Of a DNA stretch of 64,000 bases, positions 47,778-56,474 are shown in pieces. Each line of letters begins with the position of its first letter. Within the stretch, counting starts at the first letter, position 1. The notes under the pieces are model-generated. The model worked only from the letters and a program-made list of their open reading frames with translations. It searched no databases and was not told the DNA's origin. Made by a program: the position numbers and the translations under genes. The stretch is from DATILL01 sp035476575 (GTDB taxonomy: Bacteria; Actinomycetota; Actinomycetes; Mycobacteriales; JACQDL01): assembly GCA_035476575.1 (NCBI GenBank), contig DATILL010000137.1:1-64000 (forward strand). Direction: 5' to 3'.

Positions 47778-48500
47778 GTGGCCCTCCTCACGACATACGC
47801 CCAGACGACGCACGCCCAGACGGCGTACGCGGCGGACGCGGCACCCAACCCGTGGCTCAGTTGGAGCTACCTGCGGGACAACTCAGACGCCATCCTGGTC
47901 GCTGGCCGCCAGCACGTCATCCTGACCGTCGAAACTGTGCTGATCGCGGTCGTGGTCGCGTTCCCGCTGGCGCTGCTGGCCCGCCAGCTCCGGCCGCTGG
48001 CCACGCCGATCCTGGGCCTGTCCGGCGCGCTCTACACCATCCCGTCGCTGGCGATGTTCGCCTTCCTGGAGCCGTTTGTCGGGCTCAACGAGCGGACCGT
48101 GCTGATCGGCCTGGTGGTCTACGCGCTGGTCATCCTGGTACGCAACTTCCTGGTCGGCCTGCAGGGCGTGCCGCCGGACGTGCGGGAAGCGGCCCGCGGC
48201 ATGGGCTACGGCCCAGCCCGGATGCTGTGGCGGGTCGAGCTGCCGATCGCGATGCCGGCAATGATGGCCGGCGTCCGGATCGCCACCGTCTCGACGGTCG
48301 CGCTGGTCACGGTCGGCGTCGTCGTCGGGAACGGCGGGCTGGGCCAGATCATCTTCGAGGGGTTCAACAACAACTTCTACCGGGCCGAGATCGTGACCGG
48401 CTCGCTGCTGTGCGTGGCACTTGCCCTGGTGGCCGACGGCCTGCTGGCCGGTGTCACCCGGCTGCTGGCGCCGTGGAGCCGGACCAGGAGCGCCACATGA
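47778..48500 (+). CDS. Osmoprotectant-type ABC permease, first subunit
   Basis: The 240-residue protein has about six helices and EAA loop REAARGMGYGPARMLWRVELPIAMP. OpuBB/OpuCB-like. The GTG start at 47778 has no ribosome site and lies two bases from the divergent ATPase start, so it may be leaderless or start a little later. Its TGA is in CATGAGCG, the site of the cassette insertion. Confidence 0.9.
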   Translation: MALLTTYAQTTHAQTAYAADAAPNPWLSWSYLRDNSDAILVAGRQHVILTVETVLIAVVVAFPLALLARQLRPLATPILGLSGALYTIPSLAMFAFLEPFVGLNERTVLIGLVVYALVILVRNFLVGLQGVPPDVREAARGMGYGPARMLWRVELPIAMPAMMAGVRIATVSTVALVTVGVVVGNGGLGQIIFEGFNNNFYRAEIVTGSLLCVALALVADGLLAGVTRLLAPWSRTRSAT

Positions 48501-49756
48501 GCGACGTGCTATGGCGGACGAAGCGGGGAATCGCCAGGTGGGAGGAGTTCACGTTAAGCGGACCGGTGGCCGCGGCCGACGTAGCACTGTTTCTGGATCG
48601 AAAGTGAGCATCGTCGAGGACGGCCGAGACTCGATATCTCGAAAGCTGGCCGACTCTCAGACGACAGGCCTAGCCACGTTGCCCAAGCTGTCTGAGGACG
48701 AAGGCGGCCTCGGCATAGCGCCGGTCGGAGGTGCGACCAGGGCCGTCGCCGTCCAGTTGATCGAGCGTGGCGTGGCGCAGCCGATCGAGCTGGCCGACGC
48801 CTCGTTCGGGACGGTGCGGCTGCTGGCCCTTCTCGCCGCCCTGCAGGAGCCGCATCCGGCACCGTTCCTCGCCGTCGAGGAGATTGACCACGGTCTGCAC
48901 CCGTACGCGCTTGATGTGCTGGTAGACCGGTTGCGGGCCGCGAGCGGGCGCACCCAGATCCTGGCCGCGGCCCACTCGCCGACGCTGCTGAACAGGCTGG
49001 AGCCGGAGGAGATCGTCGTATGCGATTGTGATCCCGACACCGGCGCATCCATTATCTCGGCTGTCTCGACCGCGCAGGTTCGCGCAGCCTTGACCGCGAG
49101 TGAATGGCGTGCGGGCGAACTATGGCTCTCCGGCGCGATCCGAGGGGTGCCAGCGTGAAGGATAGGCGCCGGGTCGCGAAGACGGAGGTCGTCCTGGTCT
49201 TTGGCGAGAGTCGCAACGACTCCGAGCGTGTTGCCCATCTCCTGGTCGCCGCGAATGACCGCCTGACCCGACTGGTCAGAGCGCTGCCGCGACCGGTGTC
49301 ACTGACCCGCGCGGCGGGTGAGGCTGCCGTTCGGACCTGGACCGACCAGCTACGCCGGGCAGTTCACGCGTGTGAGGCCACCGGACACGAGGTGATCGCC
49401 GTCCTTGTGCACCGGGACGCTGGCGGACCAGACCCGTTGGCGACCGTCGAGGAAATGCTACGCAAGCAACTCTCCGAGGTTCCGGAAGGTCACCCGGTCG
49501 TTCCGGTACAGGCGATCGAGGCCTGGTGGCTGCTCTTCCCGGGCGCGGTCGAGGCGGTTCGACCGCGGGCCTGGAGGGGGAAGCTGCCCAGCTCCCCGGG
49601 GAAGGACCACCTCCGCCGCAAGACCCGGGTCAAAGGAACCCCCGACGCTGAGGCCGACTCGGTCACGATCGCGGAGATCATCCGCAACCACGGCCTGAGC
49701 CCGAGCGGACGCAGCGCTTCGTACGAGCGGTTCATCGGACTGGCCAGGTCGATCCC
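48497..49756 (+). mobile_element. AAA/DUF4276 cassette inserted at the permease ATGA junction
   Basis: CATGAGCG occurs at 48496-48503 and again at 49756-49763. The first copy holds the first permease's stop and the second holds the second permease's ATG. Joining them would restore an ATGA overlap, so the two genes were probably adjacent before insertion. No transposase or terminal inverted repeat is seen, so the means of insertion are unclear. Confidence 0.55.
48604..49158 (+). pseudogene. Truncated AAA_21-type ATPase
   Basis: The 184 residues match only the C-terminal half of an OLD/AAA_21-like ATPase: ADASFGTVRLLALLAAL (signature), FLAVEEIDHGLHPYALD (Walker B) and ILAAAHSPTLLNRL (H-loop). 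The Walker A half is missing. Upstream, a 36-codon frame from the ATG at 48497 ends in a GTGA overlap with this one and has no P-loop. It is likely a 5'-truncated remnant, perhaps non-functional. Confidence 0.7.
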
Positions 49757-49760
49757 ATGA
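49155..49760 (+). CDS. DUF4276-like (TOPRIM-type) protein
   Basis: The 201-residue protein has an early acidic residue in VLVFGESRNDSERV, then AVLVHRDAGGPD, and an IEAWWLLFPGA motif. This is the pattern of DUF4276 proteins that pair with AAA_21 ATPases in putative defense modules. The start is GTG at 49155 (overlap with the ATPase), and the stop overlaps the second permease ATG. It looks intact while its partner is truncated. Confidence 0.72.
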   Translation: MKDRRRVAKTEVVLVFGESRNDSERVAHLLVAANDRLTRLVRALPRPVSLTRAAGEAAVRTWTDQLRRAVHACEATGHEVIAVLVHRDAGGPDPLATVEEMLRKQLSEVPEGHPVVPVQAIEAWWLLFPGAVEAVRPRAWRGKLPSSPGKDHLRRKTRVKGTPDAEADSVTIAEIIRNHGLSPSGRSASYERFIGLARSIP

Positions 49761-50461
49761 GCGCGGTCGGGGACGCGATCACCTGGCTGAACGACCCGGG
49801 CAACTGGCGCGGGCGCGACGGCGTGCCCCACCTTGCGGTAGAGCACCTGACGATCAGCGGGGTCGCGGTCGGCGCGGCCTGCCTGGTGGCCTGGCCGGTC
49901 GCGATCTGGCTCGGTCACCTCGGCCGGGCCGGCGGGCTGACCGGGGTGATCTCTACGGTGTCCCGGGCGGTGCCGACGCTGGCGCTGCTCACCCTGTTCG
50001 CGGCCACGCCGATCGGGTTCGGCGATCCCGCCACCACGGTGGCGCTGGCGGTGTTCGCCGTCCCGCCGCTGCTCACCAACGCCTACGTCGGCGTCCGCGA
50101 GGTGGACCCGGACGTCGTCGAGGCGGCCCGCGGGATGGGCCTGTCACCGGCGCAGGTGCTGGCTAAGGTAGAGATCCCGCTGGCCCTGCCGTTGATCGCG
50201 GCGGGGCTGCGGACCGCTGCGGTGCAGGTGGTGGCGACGGCCTCGCTGGCCGCGCTGGTCGGCGGCGGCGGGCTGGGCGTGATCGTGAACGACGGCTTCG
50301 GCCTGCAGCGGCCGGGGCAGATCCTCGCCGGTGCGGTCCTGATCGCCCTGCTCGCACTGGCCACCGAGCTCGCCCTCGCCGGGCTGCAGCGACTCACCAC
50401 GCCCGGTCGGTCACGTCGGGTAATAGTCGGACGGGGAGTGTTGCGGCGGCGGCCAGCCTAG
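49757..50461 (+). CDS. Osmoprotectant-type ABC permease, second subunit
   Basis: The 234-residue protein has EAA loop VEAARGMGLSPAQVLAKVEIPLALP and about six helices. OpuBD-like. The ATG overlaps the DUF4276 stop now, but originally probably overlapped the first permease. Confidence 0.92.
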   Translation: MSAVGDAITWLNDPGNWRGRDGVPHLAVEHLTISGVAVGAACLVAWPVAIWLGHLGRAGGLTGVISTVSRAVPTLALLTLFAATPIGFGDPATTVALAVFAVPPLLTNAYVGVREVDPDVVEAARGMGLSPAQVLAKVEIPLALPLIAAGLRTAAVQVVATASLAALVGGGGLGVIVNDGFGLQRPGQILAGAVLIALLALATELALAGLQRLTTPGRSRRVIVGRGVLRRRPA

Positions 50462-50476
50462 GGTTGGCTTTCGCGC

Positions 50477-51442
50477 ATGCGATCACTGGCCGTCGGAGTT
50501 TCCGTCCTCGTCGTGTCCGGCGCAGCCCTCGTGGCGTGTGGTTCGGAGGGCTCGTCCGGTACGGCGAAGAAGTGCGCGGCGGCCAAGGGCGAGGAGCTCG
50601 TGGTGCTGGCCGACGACAAGAAGCTGCAGACCGTCGACAACATCATCCCGGCGGTCTACCGGCCGGCCGCCACCCCGGCGCTGGTCGCCGCGCTGGACAA
50701 GGTGAGCGCCGCCCTCGACACGCCGAAGCTGATCAGGCTGAACCGGCAGGTCGACGTCGAGCGGAAGACGGCGGCCAACGTGGCCGCCGCGTTCGTGGCG
50801 GGCAACGGGCTCACCTCGGGCCTGTCCGGCGGCTCCGGCGCCATCCAGGTCGGCGCGGCGAACTTCGGCGAGAGCAAGATCCTGGCCAACATCTATGCCA
50901 CGGTGCTGACCGCAGCCGGCTTCCACGCCACCGTCAAGGAGGTCGGCAACCGGGAGCTGTACCTCAGGTCGCTGTCCAAGGGTGAGATCGACGTCATGCC
51001 GGAGTACGTCGGCACGCTGACCGAGTTCCTGAACAAGCAGCAGAACGGCCCGAAGGCCGCGCCTAAGGCCAGCGCAGACCTGGCCGCCACCCTCACCGCG
51101 CTGAAGGAGCTCGGGGCGAAGGCGAGCCTTGCCTTCGGCGCGCCAGCCCAGGCCGCCGACCAGAACGCGTTCGCCGTCACCAAGGCCTACGCCGACGCCA
51201 ACGGGCTGCGGACGCTGTCCGACCTGGCCGCCAGGTGCAACGGCGGCGAGCTGGTGCTCGGCGGCCCGACCGAATGTAAGGAGCGGCCGTTCTGCCAGCC
51301 CGGGCTGGAGCGGACCTACGGCCTGAGGTTCACCGGCTTCCAAACGCTGGACAGCGGTGGGCCACTGACCAAGACCGCGCTCAGGCAGGGCAGGGTCGAG
51401 CTCGGGTTGGTGCTCTCCTCCGACGGCAGCCTGAGCGGCTGA
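50477..51442 (+). CDS. Osmoprotectant-binding lipoprotein
   Basis: The 321 residues have a lipobox (SGAALVACG) and an OpuBC-like domain: GAANFGESKILANIYATVL, KGEIDVMPEYVGTLTEF and LERTYGLRFTGFQTLD. The first ~115 residues include a Gly-rich spacer before the conserved domain. It delivers choline/betaine-type ligands to the permeases upstream. Confidence 0.9.
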   Translation: MRSLAVGVSVLVVSGAALVACGSEGSSGTAKKCAAAKGEELVVLADDKKLQTVDNIIPAVYRPAATPALVAALDKVSAALDTPKLIRLNRQVDVERKTAANVAAAFVAGNGLTSGLSGGSGAIQVGAANFGESKILANIYATVLTAAGFHATVKEVGNRELYLRSLSKGEIDVMPEYVGTLTEFLNKQQNGPKAAPKASADLAATLTALKELGAKASLAFGAPAQAADQNAFAVTKAYADANGLRTLSDLAARCNGGELVLGGPTECKERPFCQPGLERTYGLRFTGFQTLDSGGPLTKTALRQGRVELGLVLSSDGSLSG

Positions 51443-51469
51443 GCCCGGATCGCGACGTAGCCTTAGGCC

Positions 51470-52540
51470 ATGGCCGGACGTACGGACGACGCAGAGCCTC
51501 CCCAGCACGCGAGGTACCGGGTGGCCGCACTCGTCGTCGGCACGCTGCTCGCGTTGGGCGCGACCGGCACCCTGGTTCTCACCGACAACCCGGAGGTGCT
51601 GCGGCTGGCCATCGTGGTGGCGCTGTGGGCGTTCGTACTCGCCACGATGGCCGGGGTCCGGCGCCAGCCGGCCGGGGACGGGGATGGGCTGGCCAGCCGC
51701 GAGATCGAGCTGCGCCGGTCGTACGAGATTGAGCTGGAGCGGGAGACCGCCGCCCGCCGGGAGTTTGAGCTGCGGGTCGGGCTTGACCTGCGGCGCGAGC
51801 TCGAGGACGGCGTGCGCCAGTATGTCGACACCCTGCGGGACGAGGTCTTCGCGCTGCGCCAGGACGTGGTGGAGCGGCTGGACGGCGAGCTGCGGGTGGA
51901 GCGGGTGGCCTGGCACGGCGAGTCGACCCGGCTGACCGGCGGCGGTACCCCGGCGCTGCGCGGCTTCGCCGACGGCCCGGTCCGCTATCCCACCGGCTCG
52001 GTCCCGGCGATCAGTGGCGAGCCGGCGGACCGGGACAGCCACTCGTCGCCCGCCGGCCCGGACCACCACGAGCTCGACGTCCCGCCCCCACCTGCCATGC
52101 CCGTCCCGGTCACGCCGATCCGGCCCGTTCCGCCGCCGATACGGACGGAGATGCCGCCGGTGCGGCCGGAGGTGCCGCCGATACGGGGCGAGGTGCCGCC
52201 GCCTCCCGTCCAGCCCGATCCGCTGCACGACCCACTGCCGCCTGATGCGTTACAGACCGCGGTTCCGTTCGGGCAGACCCGGTTCGGCTCGGACACCGGC
52301 GAGTTCGAGGTCTCGTCCCACCACGCCTTACCCCCGTCGGGGTACGACCCGTTCGCCCCCGCCGCGGCGACGTACCGGCCGGACCGGGCTGAACCGGCCG
52401 GCCAGCGTGGCGGCGGCAGGCACGCACAGCCGACGCCGGCCAGCCACGCCGCCCCCGAGCCGGACCAGCCGCGCCACCGCCGGTACCGCGACGAGGGCGA
52501 GGAGAACGACGTGCTCAGCCGGGTGCTGCGCGAGCGTTAG
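51470..52540 (+). CDS. Two-helix membrane protein with Pro-rich tail
   Basis: The 356 residues comprise two N-terminal helices (VAALVVGTLLALGATGTLV and LRLAIVVALWAFVLATMAGV), a charged coiled region (REIELRRSYEIELERETAAR...) and a long Pro-rich part with PPIRTEMPPVRPEVPPIRGE repeats. It is known in actinobacteria as a hypothetical membrane protein; function is unknown. The ATG is at 51470. Confidence 0.8.
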   Translation: MAGRTDDAEPPQHARYRVAALVVGTLLALGATGTLVLTDNPEVLRLAIVVALWAFVLATMAGVRRQPAGDGDGLASREIELRRSYEIELERETAARREFELRVGLDLRRELEDGVRQYVDTLRDEVFALRQDVVERLDGELRVERVAWHGESTRLTGGGTPALRGFADGPVRYPTGSVPAISGEPADRDSHSSPAGPDHHELDVPPPPAMPVPVTPIRPVPPPIRTEMPPVRPEVPPIRGEVPPPPVQPDPLHDPLPPDALQTAVPFGQTRFGSDTGEFEVSSHHALPPSGYDPFAPAAATYRPDRAEPAGQRGGGRHAQPTPASHAAPEPDQPRHRRYRDEGEENDVLSRVLRER

Positions 52541-52568
52541 GTCCGACCGGTCCGGAGGGGTGTCCACA

Positions 52569-53792
52569 GTGGACTTTCGCGACACGGCCGAGGAGGCGCG
52601 CTTCCGGGGCGAGCTGCGCGGCTGGCTGGCCGAGCACAGCCCGCCGGAGGCGGTGGCTGGCGGCCGGCCGGATGACGAAGGGGCGCGGGCATGGAGCCGG
52701 CGGCTGTACGACGCCGGGTACGTCGGCCTCACCTGGCCCACGGAGTACGGCGGCCGCGGGCTGCCGTACACCTACCAGGCGATCCTGGTGGAGGAGCTGG
52801 CCCGGTACGGTGCCCGGGGCCACCTCGGCACGATCGGGCTGAACATGGCTGGCCCGACGATCCTGGCCTGGGGCAGCGAGGAGCAGAAACGCCGGCTGCT
52901 GCCACCGCTGCTGGCCGGCGACGAGATCTGGTGCCAGGGCTTCTCCGAGCCGGGCGCTGGGTCCGATCTCGGCGCGGTCCGCACCACCGCGGCGGCTGAC
53001 AGCGAGCACCAGGGCGACGGCGAACACCAGGATGACGGCAAACACTGGGATGATGGCGAGCACTGGGTTGTCAACGGGCAGAAGGTGTGGTCGTCGTACG
53101 CACACCTTGCCGACTGGTGCATCCTCGTCGTCCGGACCGACCCGGCCGCGGCCAAGCATGCCGGCCTGTCCTACCTGCTGGTGGACATGCACGCGCCGGG
53201 TGTCGACGTCCGGCCGCTCACCCAGCTCACCGGCGACCCGGAGTTCAACGAGATCTTCCTCACCGACGTGCGGGTGCCGCGCGGGTCGATGCTCGGCAAG
53301 CCCGGTGACGGCTGGCAGGTGGCCATGACGACGCTGCTGCACGAGCGCGGCACGCTCGGGTTCCTGCTGGTCGCGGCCCTGGAGCGGCAGCTCGGCCTGC
53401 TGGTGAAGCTGGCCCGGGAGACGGCGCCGGACGGGCGGCGGCCGGCTGACGACCCGCTGCTCCGGGACGCGATCGCGCGTGAGTGGACGGTGCTGCAGGG
53501 GCTGCGGTTCACCAACTACCGGTCGCTGACCGCGCTGATGCGGACCGGGATCCCCGGGCCGGAGGGCTCGGTCGCCAAGCTGGTGTGGAGCGAGGCGAAC
53601 CAGCGGCTCACCGCGCTGGCCCTGTCGATGCAGGGCCTGGCCGCCCAGCTCGACGGCCCGGACGCGGTGTGGGACGGGTACTGGCAGTACCAGCAGCTTC
53701 GCAGCCGGGGCAACACCATCGAGGCTGGTACGTCGGAGATCCTGCGCAACATCGTGGCCGAGCGGGTTGTCGGCCTGCCGCGCAGCAGGTGA
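52569..53792 (+). CDS. Acyl-CoA dehydrogenase with His/Asp-rich insertion
   Basis: The 407-residue FAD enzyme has GFSEPGAGSDLGAVRT and WVVNGQKVWSSYAH, and the C-terminal GNTIEAGTSEILRNIVAER typical of this family. Between them, residues about 141-160 hold four 6-residue units of the form G-E/K-H-Q/W-x-D, an in-frame 18-base expansion of a normal GEHWVV turn. The GTG at 52569 has GGAGGGG upstream; one three codons earlier is possible. Confidence 0.9.
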   Translation: MDFRDTAEEARFRGELRGWLAEHSPPEAVAGGRPDDEGARAWSRRLYDAGYVGLTWPTEYGGRGLPYTYQAILVEELARYGARGHLGTIGLNMAGPTILAWGSEEQKRRLLPPLLAGDEIWCQGFSEPGAGSDLGAVRTTAAADSEHQGDGEHQDDGKHWDDGEHWVVNGQKVWSSYAHLADWCILVVRTDPAAAKHAGLSYLLVDMHAPGVDVRPLTQLTGDPEFNEIFLTDVRVPRGSMLGKPGDGWQVAMTTLLHERGTLGFLLVAALERQLGLLVKLARETAPDGRRPADDPLLRDAIAREWTVLQGLRFTNYRSLTALMRTGIPGPEGSVAKLVWSEANQRLTALALSMQGLAAQLDGPDAVWDGYWQYQQLRSRGNTIEAGTSEILRNIVAERVVGLPRSR

Positions 53793-53804
53793 GGGGAGCC
53801 GAGC

Positions 53805-54806
53805 ATGGACTTCGCGTTCTCCGCGGAGCAGGAGGCGCTGCGGGCCGCCGCGCGGGACTTTCTCGCCGAGCGGGTGCCGCTGCCCAAGGTCGCCGCGCTG
53901 GCCGACACCGACCCGGGCTGGGATCCCGCGATCTGGGGCGCGCTGGTCGGGCTGGGCTGGCTGGACGCCGACCTCGGGGTGTTGGAGCACGCCGTACTAC
54001 TGGAGGAGGCGGGGTACGCGCTGCTGCCGGCGCCGTTCTTCGCGACCGTCGCGCTGGCCTGGCCGGCCTCTGACGGGCGGTCCCGGCTCACCTTGGCCTG
54101 GGCCGAGCCGGGCCTGCCGGCGGGACTGGCCGAGGTGGACAGCCCGGGCACCCGGGTGGCGGGGGACGGCACGGTCACCGGCCATAAGACGCTGGTGCCC
54201 GACGCGGGGTGGGTCGATGCCTTCGTGGTGCGCTGCGCGGGCGGGGCGCTGCGGCTGGTCCCAGCCGCCGCGGCCACGGTGCGACCACTGTCCACAGTGG
54301 ACACCACACGGCGGCTGGCGGAGGTGCGGTTCGACCGCGCCCCGTCCGAGCCGGTGGTTGCTGAGCTGGCGACGGTGCGGCGCCGGGCGCTGGCGCTGGC
54401 CGCGGCCGAGTCGGTCGGGGTGGCCCGGCGGGCACTGGACATCGCGGCCGAGCACGCCCGGTCGCGGACCCAGTTCGACCGGCCGATCGGCAGCTACCAG
54501 GCGGTGTCACACCGGGTCGCGGACACCTACACCGCGGTGCAGCTCGCCACCTCGCTGGCCATCTGGGCGGCCTGGTGCGTGACTGAGGACGACCCGGCCG
54601 CGGACCAGGCCTGCGCCGCCGCGACGTCGTACGCCGGACCGGCGGCGGTACGGGCGTGCGAGACCGCGATCCAGGTGCTCGGCGGGATCGGGATGACCTG
54701 GGAGCACCCGATCCACCGCTTCTACAAGCGGGCGCAATGGCTGGCCGCGTTCGACACTGGCGGCCGGGCGCAGCGGGCCGACATCGCCGCCGCCCTGCTC
54801 GGCTGA
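53805..54806 (+). CDS. Acyl-CoA dehydrogenase, second subunit-like
   Basis: The 333-residue protein has MDFAFSAEQEALRAAARDFL, then the C-terminal ARSRTQFDRPIGSYQAVSHRVAD and LGGIGMTWEHPIHRFYKRAQ. It follows the first dehydrogenase by 12 bases. Paired ACAD genes often form heterotetramers acting on CoA esters of steroids or branched acids. The active-site Glu is not certain here, so one subunit may be non-catalytic. Confidence 0.9.
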   Translation: MDFAFSAEQEALRAAARDFLAERVPLPKVAALADTDPGWDPAIWGALVGLGWLDADLGVLEHAVLLEEAGYALLPAPFFATVALAWPASDGRSRLTLAWAEPGLPAGLAEVDSPGTRVAGDGTVTGHKTLVPDAGWVDAFVVRCAGGALRLVPAAAATVRPLSTVDTTRRLAEVRFDRAPSEPVVAELATVRRRALALAAAESVGVARRALDIAAEHARSRTQFDRPIGSYQAVSHRVADTYTAVQLATSLAIWAAWCVTEDDPAADQACAAATSYAGPAAVRACETAIQVLGGIGMTWEHPIHRFYKRAQWLAAFDTGGRAQRADIAAALLG

Positions 54807-54817
54807 CGGCCGGGCGG

Positions 54818-55966
54818 CTACTTGTCGATGTCGCCGACCACGAAGAACATCGAGCCGAGGATGGCGACCAGGTCGGGCAGCAGGGTGCCGGGCAGCAGCA
54901 CGGTCAGGGCCTGGATGTTGTTGTACGACGCCGAGCGCAGCTTCAGCCGCCAGGGCGTCTTGTCCCCGCGCGAGACGAGGTAGTAGCCGTTCAGCCCGAG
55001 CGGGTTCTCTGTCCACACGTACGCCGCGCCCTCGGGCACCTTCACCGTCTTGGGCAGCCGCTGGTTGACCGGGCCGCCGGGCAGCCGGTCCAGGCAGGCG
55101 TCGGCCAGGTCGAGCGAGGCGTGCACCTGGTCCAGCAGCGTCCCGAACCGGGCGTGACAGTCCCCGGCGGTGTGGGTGACCACCCGCAGCACGTCGGCCA
55201 GGTCGCCGTAGGCCAGGTACGGCTCGTCCCGGCGCAGGTCGAAGTCGACGCCGGAGGCCCGGGCGACCGGCCCGGAGATGCCAAACGCCTGCACGTCCGT
55301 GGCGGCCAGCACGCCGACCCCGCGGGTGCGGGCCAGGAAGATCTCGTTGTGCCGGATCAGGCGCTCCAGGTCGGGCAGCCGCTGGCGGACGTCCGCGACG
55401 GCCTGCCGGACCCGGCCCGGCCAACCGGCCGGCACCTCCTCCTTGATCCCGCCGACCCGGTTGAACATGAAGTGCATCCGGCCGCCCGACGCCTCCTCCA
55501 TCACCGCCTGGATCGTCTCGCGCTCCCGGAAGGCGTAGAACACCGGCGTGATCGCGCCGACCTCCAAGGGGTAGCTGCCCAGGAACATCAGGTGGTTGAG
55601 CACCCGGTTCAGCTCGGCCATCAGGGTCCGCAGCCAGACCGCCCGCTCCGGCACCTCCATGCCCAGCATCCGCTCGGCCGCCATGACCACGCCGAGCTCG
55701 CTGGAGAACGCCGACAGCCAGTCGTGCCGGTTGGCCAGCACGGTGATCTGGCGGTAGTCGCGGACCTCGAACAGCTTTTCGGCGCCGCGGTGCATGTAGC
55801 CGACGATCGGCTCGGCCGCGGTGACCCGTTCGCCGTCCAGGGTGAGCCGGAGCCGGAGCACGCCGTGGGTGGACGGGTGCTGCGGCCCGATGTTGAGCAC
55901 CATGTCGGCCGTCGCCAGTTCCTTGGCACCCGCCCCCACGCCGACCGTCAGCTCCCGCTCCGCCAC
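54818..55966 (-). CDS. nuoD: Orphan NADH-quinone oxidoreductase subunit NuoD
   Basis: The 382-residue protein is NuoD: LNIGPQHPSTHGVLRLRLTLDGE, GYMHRGAEKLFE (conserved HRG near cluster N2) and NRHDWLSAFSSE, ending MFFVVGDIDK. It is not in a nuo operon, so it is an extra copy. It is last in a minus-strand set with a MazG-like gene and a MidA-family methyltransferase. The GTG start is at 55966. It may work in an alternative complex I-like assembly. Confidence 0.93.
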   Translation of the reverse strand: MAERELTVGVGAGAKELATADMVLNIGPQHPSTHGVLRLRLTLDGERVTAAEPIVGYMHRGAEKLFEVRDYRQITVLANRHDWLSAFSSELGVVMAAERMLGMEVPERAVWLRTLMAELNRVLNHLMFLGSYPLEVGAITPVFYAFRERETIQAVMEEASGGRMHFMFNRVGGIKEEVPAGWPGRVRQAVADVRQRLPDLERLIRHNEIFLARTRGVGVLAATDVQAFGISGPVARASGVDFDLRRDEPYLAYGDLADVLRVVTHTAGDCHARFGTLLDQVHASLDLADACLDRLPGGPVNQRLPKTVKVPEGAAYVWTENPLGLNGYYLVSRGDKTPWRLKLRSASYNNIQALTVLLPGTLLPDLVAILGSMFFVVGDIDK

Positions 55967-56041
55967 CGGAGCAGTCTGCCACGCGGGCCGGTCGGCCCGC
56001 CGGGCGCCCGGGCCGGGTTGGCCGGGCCGGGTTGGCCGGCG

Positions 56042-56356
56042 TCAGAACGGCAGGTCGTCTGCCGGAGGCCGGGCGGTGATGCTGGCCTGGTAGCGGGCCA
56101 GCGCCCCGCGCAGCGCGCTCTCGAGGTCGACGTCGGTCTGGTCGGCCAGGTTGACCAGGGTGAAGGCAAGGTCGGCCAGCCGCTGCGCCCAGGCGTCGTT
56201 CGGCCGGAACGGGCGCCGGCCAAACGACGTACCGGCCAGCGCCTCGTCGGCCAGCCGGCCGACGTCGGTCATCAGGCCGAGCAGCATGGTCGGTGCGGTC
56301 GCATGTAGACCGAGTCGGTCGGCGGTCTGGGCGACCATCGATTGGAGGTCACGCAC
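56042..56356 (-). CDS. MazG-like nucleotide pyrophosphohydrolase
   Basis: The 104 residues form a compact helical protein with LLGLMTDVGRLADEAL and WAQRLADLAFTLVNLADQTDVDLESAL, the ExxE/ExxD-like arrangement of MazG/dUTPase-like folds, though acidic residues are partly replaced. The GTG start is at 56356. It sits between the methyltransferase and nuoD in one strand run. Confidence 0.7.
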   Translation of the reverse strand: MRDLQSMVAQTADRLGLHATAPTMLLGLMTDVGRLADEALAGTSFGRRPFRPNDAWAQRLADLAFTLVNLADQTDVDLESALRGALARYQASITARPPADDLPF

Positions 56357-56474
56357 GCTGGCACGATAGACCGCCGGTCGGTCCGGTGCCCGCCGGGGCC
56401 GGGGTTGCGCCGCGGTAGGCGCTCGGCCGACGCCGGAGATTGTGCGGGCTTGCCTGGGCTGTCCGGTCGTCCGG

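Noticed and set aside
47729..48607. Plus-strand 292-residue frame across the first permease
   Set aside because: It is a shadow of the permease and its start overlaps the ATPase; only its last 36 codons coincide with the cassette's first frame.
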